Assembly: GCF_000711235.1 (NCBI RefSeq)
Contig: NZ_JOMI01000007.1
Coordinates: 62,001-126,000 of the forward strand
Source of the DNA: Prevotella sp. 10(H)
GTDB taxonomy: Bacteria; Bacteroidota; Bacteroidia; Bacteroidales; Dysgonomonadaceae
DNA length: 64,000 nucleotides
Direction of reading: 5' to 3'
Position 1 is the stretch's first letter, and every line of letters begins with the position of its first letter. The position numbers and the translations under genes are program-made. The notes under the pieces are model-generated. The model was not told where the DNA came from and did no database searches. It worked only from the letters and a program-made list of their open reading frames with translations. Of this stretch, positions 27,325 through 38,900 are shown piece after piece.

Positions 27325-29913
27325 TTAATGCTCGATATTCTTTCCTTCGACAACGTCCGTAAGGGAGTATTTATATTTCGTACCCAGTAAATTAGAGTAT
27401 TCCTTGTTGAAATTATCATAAACGGTTTTTGCTATACCTTTTTTGCCTGAATTAAAATAAATAGAACATTTCAGGTATAATGCCACCTCATTTATATAAT
27501 CGTGCAGAAAGAGGGTATCTGCGATTTTCAATTTAAGATCATCTGTAAGCTTATAATAATCACTTTGAGAAAGTTCCGTCAGAATATCGATAGTAAGGTT
27601 AGAGAAGTCGCTTTTGAAACCGTCTACCCAGTCGGCTTCTGTGTTTGGTAGCAATACTCCTCTCAGTAGAAGCTCCAGTAGCTTATCCAGATCTGTTTGA
27701 TCTTGTGTATCCCGATCTTTTATTGCAGTAAATAATTGGACTGCCTCTGTATAATCACATATAATATCTTCTCCGAATTTTATTGTCCAGAAACCATTCT
27801 GATTAATAATCTCGGCACTGCCTACATTCTCCAAAACAGACCGTAATTTACTCAAATATACATTCCTGTTATTCTTTGCCGATTCTTCATTTTTATCATA
27901 CCACAGTAGCTGGATAAGTTTTCTACCTGATATTCCTTTACTGTCTTTTACGGTAGTTAATACAAGTAGAACAAGCAAATATTTGAGCATAGGAGTAAAG
28001 AGACCTGTAATATTTTCCCCGTTTTTATCCATTACGTTAAAGCCTCCAAGAAAGCATATAGACTGCTTGGAAAAATCATAATAGACCTGTTCCTGCTCCA
28101 TTAACTTGCCGTCAGCTTTTTCTTCTATATCCGAAGATATATTTTTTACTTCCTTTATTCCGTTTTCTTGTCTATTGCCGGATCTCCTATTCTCGAATTT
28201 TTTCCGCACTAAATAATACAAAATCAGTAAAGCGGCAATTAACCCCAGAACACCACATATGATAATCCAATGAGATGTATCGTAATCCTCGTCTGCTTCC
28301 TGAAGACTTGTGCTTGAAATATTAATGGTTATAGGCGGATAATTTAATGAGTATATCGCTACTTCGGCAGATTTGTCCGTTTTTATCTTATTCATCAAGG
28401 CATAGAATTTCTTTTGCCCCGGTGAAAAATACAAGTTTGTATATAGATAGTGTGATGTCAGATCTTCATTGACCGAGAATGATACCTGCTCATAGCCCGC
28501 ACGATCTTTCCTTATCCTCAATAACGTACCTCCATCTTTAGAGGTAAAAACATAAAAGCAGTCCTCTTTATCATCGAAAATCAGATTTTCGCCGGGAAGG
28601 AATTCTGAACTTATACTATCCTGATTTATTTCCCATAGTTTATTTATCTGTTCCGATAAAAGATTTACAGAATAGAAATCATAATAATTTCTAGGGGATA
28701 ATTCCTGTCTTCCCGATTTATTCCCTCTTCCTCCGAAAATATACAGTGTATTATTGACTATCGCCGAAGAGACGGAATAGCGCGGAGGTATTTCGGGTAA
28801 ATTAGATTTCTTTATTGACTTCTGATCGAGAGATAAACGGATCAGGTCGTTATTGTACTTATAGAATCCATATCCTCCGAATGATATAAGCGTGGAATCC
28901 AGCGGGGAGTACGATACTGTATTATTCCAGTACCCATGCTCCAGTATAGATTTAGTCTTATTACTCCATGAATGGGAACTAAAAGAAAAATGGGAAACAA
29001 TATTCTCGTCCAGATTATAAGAGGATAACCGGTCTTTACGCGAATCATAAAATATCTGATTCGGTGCATTCGCAGCAACCAAACCATCCCTGACAGCTAT
29101 TATTTCTTCTTTCTTTGTTTCCGTATCAAAAGATATAACCTCTTTCGAATCAGGCGACACGATATAGATCACATTTTTATTAGGATCGAATGCAAAGAGA
29201 GAATTCTCCTTTATCTGTTTAGAATATATTTTATCCCATGAAGCATAAATATCTGATATCCAACGGGGATTGGTAGTTATCGCAGGTATTTGTGCAATCT
29301 GATCGATAGTTTGCTCCCCGTCATGATTCTCCAATTTCCACAACCGAAAAGGATTCTTACCGTGCGATATATTTATATCGCGTATATTAACAGATGCAAT
29401 ATCATAAAGCGTAAATCCCTGAAACGGACACAAGCCGAATGATATCATAGCATTATTAGCATGGGCCAGCTCAAAAGGAACCGACAGTTCTGTTGTATCA
29501 TATACTATAGAGATTTCATTCTTTTCGGAAGATAAGGTAATGCTTACCGGGAGCCATTTATCACAAACGACCTCTTCCGAAATCATATAAACCGATTCTT
29601 TAACCACCAGCATCGGATAACGTTTATCATTTTCTCCGACTGTGAATATCAGGTCTATATTATCTTTCCTATCTGTTATGATTCTGAAAACTATTCCGAA
29701 TACATTATCTTTCCTGACATTCATATCGAATGTCATTGTCATTTCTTTTTTGAGCTTGATTGGCTGATTATTTTCTAATACCAAAGAAGTCTTTTCCTGA
29801 TCGTTGAATGGAAAAGCTTTTATAAACAAGCCATAATCTATATTCTCTGCAAAAACTGTATTTGCTAAAGTTGATAGGAAAATAATTAATATGTATAGGG
29901 AGGTTCTTTTCAT
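27325..29913 (-). CDS. Transmembrane regulator: Kelch-like sensor with SARP-like DNA-binding domain
   Basis: 862 residues from ATG 29913, chosen because it opens a signal peptide (MKRTSLYILIIF...NTVFA); an upstream in-frame ATG at 29994 adds 27 residues of poor signal. Periplasmic part: lectin-like beta sandwich (about 25-185), then a beta-propeller with Kelch features (about 225-525; ISFGGYGFYKYNND, LYIFGGRGN). One transmembrane helix (about 549-570). Cytoplasmic part: winged-helix domain of SARP/OmpR type (about 618-713; LLVLLVLTTV then GISGRKLIQLLWYDK and NVYLSKLRSVLE) and a BTAD-like helical domain (718-853). It probably senses a glycan outside and binds DNA directly. It is divergent from the first GH3 gene of PUL B and follows the GH95 operon, so it may control either. 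Confidence 0.75.
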   Translation of the reverse strand: MKRTSLYILIIFLSTLANTVFAENIDYGLFIKAFPFNDQEKTSLVLENNQPIKLKKEMTMTFDMNVRKDNVFGIVFRIITDRKDNIDLIFTVGENDKRYPMLVVKESVYMISEEVVCDKWLPVSITLSSEKNEISIVYDTTELSVPFELAHANNAMISFGLCPFQGFTLYDIASVNIRDINISHGKNPFRLWKLENHDGEQTIDQIAQIPAITTNPRWISDIYASWDKIYSKQIKENSLFAFDPNKNVIYIVSPDSKEVISFDTETKKEEIIAVRDGLVAANAPNQIFYDSRKDRLSSYNLDENIVSHFSFSSHSWSNKTKSILEHGYWNNTVSYSPLDSTLISFGGYGFYKYNNDLIRLSLDQKSIKKSNLPEIPPRYSVSSAIVNNTLYIFGGRGNKSGRQELSPRNYYDFYSVNLLSEQINKLWEINQDSISSEFLPGENLIFDDKEDCFYVFTSKDGGTLLRIRKDRAGYEQVSFSVNEDLTSHYLYTNLYFSPGQKKFYALMNKIKTDKSAEVAIYSLNYPPITINISSTSLQEADEDYDTSHWIIICGVLGLIAALLILYYLVRKKFENRRSGNRQENGIKEVKNISSDIEEKADGKLMEQEQVYYDFSKQSICFLGGFNVMDKNGENITGLFTPMLKYLLVLLVLTTVKDSKGISGRKLIQLLWYDKNEESAKNNRNVYLSKLRSVLENVGSAEIINQNGFWTIKFGEDIICDYTEAVQLFTAIKDRDTQDQTDLDKLLELLLRGVLLPNTEADWVDGFKSDFSNLTIDILTELSQSDYYKLTDDLKLKIADTLFLHDYINEVALYLKCSIYFNSGKKGIAKTVYDNFNKEYSNLLGTKYKYSLTDVVEGKNIEH

Positions 29914-30165
29914 CAATTTATAGTGAGTGTATTGTGTTTCTCTGAATATAACGAATGCTAATGAATGTAAAAATACTTTATTTCTTTTACCCATACAACT
30001 AAAAAATATGTGATTTCTATTAATTCATCCTTTTTTAATTAAATAGCTCATTAATATTGCGGATTAATTAAATTTTAAGTCCTTCATTAATGATTGTTTT
30101 TCCTTTTTTTTAATACAATGCAGTTTCCTTTGTATCATACATTTAAATGTAAAAATCTAACTGCC

Positions 30166-32382
30166 ATGAAAACAACTAAAGCACTTACACTATTGATCTG
30201 TATTGCGCTCTGTAATACTCTCTCAGGACAGGATTATCCTTTTCGAAACACAAATTTATCTTTTGAGGAACGGGCAGCCGATATCGTTTCTCGTCTTACT
30301 CTGGAAGAAAAGGTAATGCAAATGTTGAACGACGCTCCTGCAATTGACAGACTGAATATACCCTCGTATAACTGGTGGAACGAATGTCTGCATGGAATAG
30401 GACGTACAGAATATAAGGTTACTGTGTTCCCGCAGGCTATAGGTATGGCGGCAGCATGGGATACAAAGTTAATAGAAGAGGTAGCTGGTGCAATATCGGA
30501 TGAGGGGCGAGCTATTTATAATGATGCTTCCTCCAAAGGAAACCGCGCTATATATCACGGATTGACATACTGGACTCCTAATATCAACATATTTCGTGAT
30601 CCGCGTTGGGGGCGAGGACAGGAAACATACGGTGAAGACCCGTTCCTTACCGGTTCCATCGGTAAAGCCTTTGTAAAAGGATTACAGGGTGATGATCCTA
30701 AATACCTGAAAGCCGCTGCCTGCGCAAAACATTATGCAGTACATAGCGGACCCGAAAATACCCGTCATACATTTAATACATTTGTTACCACTTTTGATTT
30801 ATGGGATACTTATCTGCCTGCATTCCGCGATCTGGTAGTGGATGCGAAAGTTGCCGGGGTAATGTGTGCATATAATGCGTATAGCGGTGAGCCTTGTTGT
30901 GGGAACAATCTGTTGATGCAGGAGATATTAAGGGATAAATGGGGATTCACCGGATATGTTACTTCCGACTGTGGCGCTATTGATGATTTTTACAGGCATC
31001 ATAAAACTCATCCGGATGCAAAATATGCCTCTGCTGATGCGGTCTTCCATGGGACTGATCTAGATTGTGGCCGCGATGCCTACAGGGGATTGGTAGATGC
31101 CGTCAAAATGGGATTGATCACCGAAGCCCAGATAGATACATCGTTGAAGAGGCTTTTCATTATAAGACTACGGCTAGGCTTGTTCGATCCGGCCGAAAAT
31201 GTAAAATATGCGAATATTCCTATCTCAGTTCTCGAATCATCGAAGCATAAAGAACTAGCGCGAAAAATCACACGGGAATCGATTGTACTATTGAAAAATG
31301 AGAATAATTTCCTACCGCTCAACAAAAAGATGAAAAAGGTTGCAGTTATCGGGCCGAATGCTAATAACGAAGTATCGGTACTTGGTAACTACAGCGGATT
31401 CCCTACTGAAATAATGACGCCATACAAGGCTATTAAAAAGAAACTGCCTAAAGCGGAAGTTATTTATGAAAAGGGTATCGAATTTGTCACTCCATCGGAG
31501 AATAGTGGACAAGATATTGCGGCATTGGTCGATAGGATGAAAGGAATGGATATGGTTGTTTTTGTCGGAGGAATATCCCCTGAGCTGGAGGGTGAAGAAA
31601 TGCCTGTCAATATAGAAGGATTTACCGGTGGAGACAGAACTTCCATCAAACTTCCCAAAATACAGACCGATCTGATGAAAGCTCTTAAGGCCGCCAATAT
31701 CCCAACAGTTTTTGTAATGATGACAGGAAGCGCAATAGCCACTGAGTGGGAATCAGCTAATATCCCCGCAATAATAAATGCATGGTATGGAGGACAAGAC
31801 GCCGGAACAGCTATTGCGGATGTTCTTTTCGGAGATTACAATCCATCGGGTAAATTACCGGTTACATTCTATGCAAAAGATAGCGATCTGTCTGCCTTTA
31901 ATTCATACGAGATGAAAAACAGAACTTATCGCTACTTCGACGGACAAGTCCTTTACCCGTTCGGATATGGACTGAGTTATACGGATTTTGAATATTCTTC
32001 TGTACAAATCCCTTCATCGATAAAAGCCGGAGAAAGCATTGAAGTTACCGTAAATGTGAAAAATACAGGAAAAATCGACGGCGGAGAAGTTGTTCAACTC
32101 TATATGGGTTATCCCACAGCGAAAGAACAGACACCGTTGTATACATTGAAGGCTTTCAATAGAATCTTCCTCAAAGCCGGAGAAAGCAAAAATATAGTGT
32201 TCAGACTATCTCCTAAAGAATTTGCTTTGGCAGAAGCGGAAGGTATATTGAAAGTAAAAGCAGGAAAGCGCAAATTATATATCGGAGGGACATCGCCTTC
32301 GAAAACCAACGCGCAAAAACTTCCGGTAGTAGAAAAAGAATTTAATATTACAGGACAGGAATATATTATAAATAATCAATAA
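30166..32382 (+). CDS. GH3 beta-xylosidase/arabinofuranosidase-type enzyme
   Basis: 738 residues from ATG 30166; signal peptide ends NTLSGQ. An upstream in-frame ATG (30094) gives no sensible signal. GH3 TIM-barrel domain (about 30-360), alpha/beta sandwich (about 385-600) and FnIII-like C-terminal domain (about 640-720). Nucleophile Asp268 in VTSDCGAIDD; substrate-site KHYAVHSGPENTRH follows the KH motif. The architecture and the SDCGAIDDF context resemble plant- and bacterial-type beta-xylosidases/alpha-L-arabinofuranosidases. It probably cleaves terminal beta-1,4-xylose in the periplasm. It is first in the PUL B series, 18 bases ahead of the next GH3 gene. Confidence 0.92.
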   Translation: MKTTKALTLLICIALCNTLSGQDYPFRNTNLSFEERAADIVSRLTLEEKVMQMLNDAPAIDRLNIPSYNWWNECLHGIGRTEYKVTVFPQAIGMAAAWDTKLIEEVAGAISDEGRAIYNDASSKGNRAIYHGLTYWTPNINIFRDPRWGRGQETYGEDPFLTGSIGKAFVKGLQGDDPKYLKAAACAKHYAVHSGPENTRHTFNTFVTTFDLWDTYLPAFRDLVVDAKVAGVMCAYNAYSGEPCCGNNLLMQEILRDKWGFTGYVTSDCGAIDDFYRHHKTHPDAKYASADAVFHGTDLDCGRDAYRGLVDAVKMGLITEAQIDTSLKRLFIIRLRLGLFDPAENVKYANIPISVLESSKHKELARKITRESIVLLKNENNFLPLNKKMKKVAVIGPNANNEVSVLGNYSGFPTEIMTPYKAIKKKLPKAEVIYEKGIEFVTPSENSGQDIAALVDRMKGMDMVVFVGGISPELEGEEMPVNIEGFTGGDRTSIKLPKIQTDLMKALKAANIPTVFVMMTGSAIATEWESANIPAIINAWYGGQDAGTAIADVLFGDYNPSGKLPVTFYAKDSDLSAFNSYEMKNRTYRYFDGQVLYPFGYGLSYTDFEYSSVQIPSSIKAGESIEVTVNVKNTGKIDGGEVVQLYMGYPTAKEQTPLYTLKAFNRIFLKAGESKNIVFRLSPKEFALAEAEGILKVKAGKRKLYIGGTSPSKTNAQKLPVVEKEFNITGQEYIINNQ

Positions 32383-32400
32383 ATAATTAATCATTTAACA

Positions 32401-35280
32401 ATGAAAAAGATAGTTAAGTCTCTGATTGCAGGCTTAATATTCTTTCTGTCAGCCAGTATATCCTGTATTGCGCAACAGACGAATATTACATCTGCCACAG
32501 CATCGGTAAATTCAAATTCCGTAGCAAATGTAGCCGATAAGAACATCAGATCGGGTTGGGATCTGGCGTCTAAAGACATGGGAACAGACCAATGGTTAAT
32601 GCTTACACTTCAAAATCCCGGAGATGTAAAAGAATTACTACTAACTACAAATAATATATCTGCACAGGAGATCCAGAGTCTGTTGGACATATATATTACA
32701 TACGACCCGATGAATCTGGGCAATCCGGTAAAATACACTGTGGAAAGGGAAAGAAATGCTTTCAAGCTTTCATTTACTCCCAAATACGGCGCACACGTCA
32801 GACTATCATTCAGGAAAGGAAAGATACAAAAAGCTGTTTCCATAAAAGAAATAGGAATTTTCCTTTTGGATAAAAAAGCCGAAGTAGATCGTGTGCCTTT
32901 GAAAGACAGGCCGTATATGAATCCCGATCTCCCTTTAGAACTTCGTGTAGAAAGTTTGCTATCTGTAATGACAACAGCCGATAAAATGGAACTCTTGCGC
33001 GAAGGCTGGGGAATTCCGGGAGTCGCTCATCTGGGCATTCCTCCTATCATGAAAGTGGAAGCTATACATGGATTTTCCTATGGGAGCGGTGCTACAATCT
33101 TTCCGCAGGCTATTGGTATGGGAGCTACATGGAATAAAAAACTTACTGAAGAAGTAGCAATGGTCATCGGCGATGAAACAGTAAGTGCAAATGCTGTGCA
33201 GGCATGGTCTCCGGTGCTGGATGTAGCACAAGATGCCAGATGGGGTCGTTGCGAAGAAACATATGGGGAAGATCCTGTGCTGGTATCTCAAATAGGAGGT
33301 GCATGGATAAAAGGTTATCAATCGAAAGGACTCATGACTACTCCTAAGCATTTTGCAGCACACGGCGCTCCGCTCGGTGGACGCGATTCTCATGATATAG
33401 GCCTGTCTGAACGCGAAATGCGGGAAATACATCTGGTTCCTTTTCGCCATGTAATCAAGAATTATAAATGCCAATCATTGATGATGGCTTACTCCGACTA
33501 TCTGGGAGTTCCTGTAGCTAAAAGCAAAGAACTGTTGAAAGGGATTCTTCGCGACGAATGGGGATTCGATGGATTTATTGTCAGCGATTGCGGTGCATTA
33601 GGTAATCTTACCAGTCGCAAACATTATACGGCAAAAGACAGAATTGAAGCCGCAAAACAGGCTTTGGCCGCAGGTATCGCAACAAATTGCGGAGATACCT
33701 ATAACGATCCGGAAGTAATTGCAGCGGCAATAAAAGGGGAACTGAATATGGACGATCTGGATTTTACCTGTAGGACAATGCTCTACACACTCTTTCGGAA
33801 CGGATACTTTGAACATAACCCGTCAAAACAACTCGATTGGAATAAAATATATCCCGGATGGAACAGCGATTCACATAAAGAAGTAGCCCGCAGAGCTGCC
33901 CGCGAATCTATGGTACTACTTGAAAACAAAGACAATATTCTTCCTCTTTCCAAAAGTGTAAAAGCAATTGCGGTAATAGGCCCCGGTGCTGACAATCTGC
34001 AACCGGGAGATTATACCTCAAAACCTCAGCCGAATCAGTTGAAATCAGTTCTTACCGGAATCAGAGCCGCTGTAGGTAACGGAAGTAATGTTATTTACGA
34101 AAAAGGTTGCGATTTTACCGGTACTGAGTACTTAGAAATAGAGAAGGCTGTAAAGGCTGCTCAAAATGCAGATGTAGCGGTAATGGTACTTGGCGATTGT
34201 TCTACAAGTGAGGCGCTTAAAGGAATACGCAATACTTCCGGTGAAAACCACGACTATGCAAGCCTTATACTACCGGGCGAACAGCAAAGGCTCCTTGAGG
34301 CTGTATGTAAAACAGGAAAACCGGTTATCCTTATTCTTCAGGCAGGAAGGCCATACAACCTGAGTTATGCTTCGAAAAACTGTCAGGCAATACTCGTCAA
34401 CTGGCTGCCCGGACAAGAAGGAGGCCCTGCTACTGCAGATGTGCTGTTTGGGGATTATAATCCTGCCGGCCGCCTGCCTATGACATTTCCGAGAGATGTC
34501 GCCCAGCTGCCTCTCTATTACAACTTTAAGACTTCCGGCCGCGTGTATCAATATGAGGATATGCCTTATTATCCGCTCTACCGTTTCGGGTATGGGTTGA
34601 GTTATACTTCTTTTAGTTATTCGAACCTGAAAACCGATATTGATAAGTACGGTAATATTTTGGTGGAAGCCACAGTTACCAATACAGGCAAAGTTGCAGG
34701 TGACGAGGTCGTTCAATTATATATCACCGATATGTATGCCAGTGTAAAGACCCGCGTTATGGAACTGAAGGATTTCGACAGACTGCATCTGAATCCGGGA
34801 GAGTCAAAAACTGTATCGTTCACCCTCAATCCATATCAGCTTTCATTACTAAACGACAAAATGGACAGAGTAGTGGAGAAAGGAACTTTCAAAATAATAA
34901 TTGGAGGTAAAAGCCCTTCATACATAGCTGCCGACAGAATCAAAGACAGTGTAGGATTCGAAGATAGTAAAGACGGCGTAATGACAGAGATTGAATATCC
35001 TTATGATTTCAGGTCTGACTTTGCAACTACAATCGTAAATGTTGAAAATAATCCGAAAGGAGAAGGTAAAGTTGCCTACGTAACAGTAACCAATACGGGA
35101 ACGATTACAGATACAGGAAAATTATCGTTGTTTATAGATGGTATTAAAACAGGTGACGACCGCCACTATGATCTCGATCCGAATGAAGAAAAACAATTCA
35201 CATTTGAAATAAAGAAAGGCGATTTCCAAATTTTACAATTTATAACAAAATACAAAAGTGTTACTTATACTGAAAAATAA
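32401..35280 (+). CDS. GH3 enzyme with N-terminal discoidin-like and C-terminal extra domains
   Basis: 959 residues; signal peptide ends CIAQ. An added N-terminal domain (about 27-158) has F5/8 type C-like features (QWLMLTLQNPGDVKELLL, AVSIKEIGIFLL). Then come the GH3 TIM barrel (about 175-470), alpha/beta sandwich (500-705), an FnIII-like domain (745-835) and a further C-terminal beta domain (about 855-959, YVTVTNTGTITDTGKLSLFIDG). Nucleophile Asp396 in FIVSDCGAL; KHFAAHG is also present. The extra discoidin-like domain could hold the enzyme on polymer. Beta-glucosidase or beta-xylosidase are both possible. Short gap to the preceding GH3 gene, so same operon. No terminator follows before the long 649-base control region. 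Confidence 0.9.
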   Translation: MKKIVKSLIAGLIFFLSASISCIAQQTNITSATASVNSNSVANVADKNIRSGWDLASKDMGTDQWLMLTLQNPGDVKELLLTTNNISAQEIQSLLDIYITYDPMNLGNPVKYTVERERNAFKLSFTPKYGAHVRLSFRKGKIQKAVSIKEIGIFLLDKKAEVDRVPLKDRPYMNPDLPLELRVESLLSVMTTADKMELLREGWGIPGVAHLGIPPIMKVEAIHGFSYGSGATIFPQAIGMGATWNKKLTEEVAMVIGDETVSANAVQAWSPVLDVAQDARWGRCEETYGEDPVLVSQIGGAWIKGYQSKGLMTTPKHFAAHGAPLGGRDSHDIGLSEREMREIHLVPFRHVIKNYKCQSLMMAYSDYLGVPVAKSKELLKGILRDEWGFDGFIVSDCGALGNLTSRKHYTAKDRIEAAKQALAAGIATNCGDTYNDPEVIAAAIKGELNMDDLDFTCRTMLYTLFRNGYFEHNPSKQLDWNKIYPGWNSDSHKEVARRAARESMVLLENKDNILPLSKSVKAIAVIGPGADNLQPGDYTSKPQPNQLKSVLTGIRAAVGNGSNVIYEKGCDFTGTEYLEIEKAVKAAQNADVAVMVLGDCSTSEALKGIRNTSGENHDYASLILPGEQQRLLEAVCKTGKPVILILQAGRPYNLSYASKNCQAILVNWLPGQEGGPATADVLFGDYNPAGRLPMTFPRDVAQLPLYYNFKTSGRVYQYEDMPYYPLYRFGYGLSYTSFSYSNLKTDIDKYGNILVEATVTNTGKVAGDEVVQLYITDMYASVKTRVMELKDFDRLHLNPGESKTVSFTLNPYQLSLLNDKMDRVVEKGTFKIIIGGKSPSYIAADRIKDSVGFEDSKDGVMTEIEYPYDFRSDFATTIVNVENNPKGEGKVAYVTVTNTGTITDTGKLSLFIDGIKTGDDRHYDLDPNEEKQFTFEIKKGDFQILQFITKYKSVTYTEK

Positions 35281-35529
35281 GAAAAAACGCATCAATAAAA
35301 GATTTAAATCTGATAATTATAGAAATTTTAATGATACCATTAATGATATTTTTAGATAAGTATTAATATATGTTATTTAATTTCGCTAAAAACTAATCTC
35401 TATAAATCTGATATTTAATATGAAAAAAAGAAATGCAATTAATTCCTCTTAGGAAAAATCATTGAATCTGTCGTCATGCTAAAGTAAAAGTCCGAGATAA
35501 TTTACCGGTTAAAAACGATTTATTTATAC

Positions 35530-35537
35530 TACATTTG
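35530..35537 (+). promoter_or_regulatory. Candidate -7 box for the GA-repeat leader transcript
   Basis: TACATTTG is a full match to TAnnTTTG. A start near 35543-35546 would place the leader ORF ATG (35568) about 24 bases into the transcript. No TTTG sits at the -33 position, so an activator may be needed. The preceding stretch 35281-35529 shows no gene. Confidence 0.5.
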
Positions 35538-35567
35538 ACTCTCACACAATAAAGATAATAACAAATT

Positions 35568-35775
<208 letters not shown>

Positions 35776-35795
<20 letters not shown>

Positions 35796-35819
35796 TAATT
35801 CCTTGAAATAAGACTTTTT
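35776..35819 (+). terminator. Intrinsic terminator between leader ORF and SusC
   Basis: GTCTTATTTCA (35776-35786) pairs with TGAAATAAGAC (35804-35814). The stem continues through one G-T and one mismatch into GAATT/AATTC with apical loop AAT (35794-35796), and five T follow. It lies in the path from the candidate promoter at 35530 to the SusC gene, and the leader ORF stop codon falls at its apex. In 35820-35929 no TAnnTTTG box is seen. Confidence 0.8.
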
Positions 35820-35929
35820 ATATCCGGCACTATTTACGACGAGGCATAATCCTATATGCATGACCTTCACATTCATAAAAAACACATTAGTATTATTTAA
35901 TTACCCTCCATTTATTAAGATGTTATATT

Positions 35930-38900
35930 ATGGAAAATCACAAACAAAAGAGAAAATCTGAGAAAGAGAGTGCAATTTGCCGTTTGCGGCATTTCATTCT
36001 CATGTTTGTCTGCCTGATGATGCCCTTAATTGCATTTTCACAGACTAAAACAATCCAAGGAGTGGTTACCGACACTCAGGATGAACCTATTCCCGGGGCA
36101 TCTGTCATTGTCACTGGTACTCAACGGGGTACTTTAACAGATGTCAACGGAAAATTTACTATCGAAGCTACACCTCAGGAAAAGTTGACTATTTCCTTTC
36201 TAGGATATCTGAAACAGGAAATAAATGTTGGTGGTGATATCGATTTCATCATAAGGCTTGTTGAAGATAATACTCAATTAGAGGAAGTAGTGGTAGTAGG
36301 TTACGGTACACAAAAGAAAGCTACATTGACGGGCTCCGTAGCAAGCGTAGGCAGCAAGGAAATTACCGTAACAAAGAACGAAAACGTGGTGAACATGCTA
36401 GCCGGCAAACTACCGGGATTGCGTGTAACGCAGACCAGTAGCCGTCCGGGGGCATTCGAGTCTAAGTTCGATATCCGCGGATTAGGTAGCCCGCTGATTG
36501 TCATCGACGGCGTTCCTTCCGATAACGATACATTCCAACGTATGGATGCTTCAGAAATAGAAAGCGTTACCATCCTGAAAGATGCTTCTGCCGCTATCTA
36601 TGGGTTGCGTTCAGCTAACGGTGTTTTACTGGTAACCACCAAGAGAGGAGAATCCAGTCCTAAGGCCTTTGAAATCCAATATGGAGTTAACTTCGGTTGG
36701 CAGTCATTCCTGCATGTGCCCAATAACGTGAATGCAATGCAATACATGGATCTGGTAAATGAAAAGACCTATGCTAGTAGCTGGTACAATACACTGAGGG
36801 GTAACACAATGCCTATATTTACGGATGCAGACTACCAACCATTTCGGGATGGAACGCGACAAACAACCGACTGGTTAGGGGCAACCTTCAGAAACAATGC
36901 CATGCAGCAGCAACATAATATCACCATGGACGGTGGTTCCGAAAAGGTTCGTTATTTCTTCAATCTGGGTTATATGGATCAGGAATCTGCCCTCAGAAGC
37001 AATTCTATGAACTACAATCGTTGGAATTTCCGTTCTAATGTGGATGTGAATATCTCGAAACGTCTCAGGGCTTCAGTTTCTTTGGGCGGATATATGGATG
37101 AAATGAAAGAACCAGGCATAGATATCTGGACTGTTTATAAGAATGTATTTGTACAGCAACCTCATGTTCCTTTGTACGCAAATAATAATCCGAACTATCT
37201 GAACGCTTCTCCCGGCGAAACATACAATCGCCTGATCGACGGACATCCTTTAGCCAACACCGATTCCAAATATGTGGGAGAAAATGAGTATATCAACCGT
37301 AAATTTAACGGACAACTGTCTCTTACTTACGATATTCCGGGTATCGAAGGATTATCGGCTAAGGCTTCTTACTATTATGATTTCCGCGACAAAGACTCCA
37401 AATGGTTCAAAAAAGGCTACAGTCTCTACATATATGATGAAGCTACAGATACTTATGTTTCAGGAGGGGCTATACAGGGAGACGCTGGCTCGCCTTCGAA
37501 GCGCTCCATCCAACGAATGGACGAGAAATGGGACAACCGCAATCTGCAACTCTCTTTGAACTACAATCGTACATTCAACAAGGTGCACAACGTAGCAGCC
37601 CTTGTGCTCTTCGAAGACGGATACAGCACAGGCGATAACTTTTATGCAAAAAGATTCATGTCGTTGAATTCCGAATATCTGTTTGCCGGCGATGCTCTCG
37701 GTCAGGTGGGATCTATGAACTCAGGTTCTCCGTGGGACAGATCGACCCAAGCTTTTGTAGGTAAATTTAACTACGACTATGCAGGTAAATACCTGATGGA
37801 AGTTTCCGGCCGTTACGACGGTTCATCGAAATTCCCGAAAGGTTCCCGATGGGGACTGTTCGGCTCGGTTTCGGCAGGCTGGCGCATCAGCGAAGAAACA
37901 TTCTTCAAAGAATCGCCTCTGGCATTTATCAACAACCTGAAACTGAAAGGATCATATGGCGTGATGGGAGATGACGGCGCCGCATCCACTTATCCTACAG
38001 TGAGTGCAGCGTATCAGATAAACAGGGAAATAGCCTGGATATATGGCACTGGCGTGGAATCGGGATTGAAGCCGACCTCTTTACCGAATCCCGACCTCAC
38101 ATGGTATAAAGCCAATATGCTTAACGTAGGTGTGGAAGCCGAAATGTGGAATGGCCTGCTAGGGGGTAGTTTCGAATACTATGTGCGCAACAGAAGCGGG
38201 CTTATAGGTAGATCAACAGATGCACTTCCAAAAACTGTAGGTGCTGAAATGCCTGAAGAAAACATGAACACGGACCGCACATTCGGATACGATATGTCAG
38301 TGTACCATCGCAACAAGATAGGCGAAGTGGAATACAACATCGGCGCCAATATGTTTGCTACCCGTAATAAGTGGAGAGAAAAGTTGGATCAGGGACCGGC
38401 CGGCAACTCTTTCGAGAATTGGAAACGCAGAGACAATACCAATCGCTACAAGGATATCTGGTTTGTACGAAATACATTGGGACAATACCAAAGCTTCGAT
38501 CAAATCTACAATTTTAATGGCTATAATATCGGCGGTGGCGGTGGTATGCGCCCGGGTGAGTACTATCATGAAGACTGGAACGGCGACGGTATAATCAACG
38601 ATGACGACATGCAGCCATTGGCCACTTTCGGCATGCCGTTGTTCAATTACGGAATCAATTTAGGAGCCGCCTACAAAGGTTTCGACCTGAACGCCAACTT
38701 CCAGGGGGCTGCCGGAATCCATTACAGATATACCGAAACTTATGCTATGCCTTTGGGATGGAACGATGGAGGTACAAATGTTAAATTCTGGGACAGATGG
38801 CATCCGGAAGATCCTGCCAAAATGTATGATCCTACATCTAAATGGATACCCGGAAAATACCCGGTTACTACAGGCGGTGAATATGACCCTGACGGATCGA

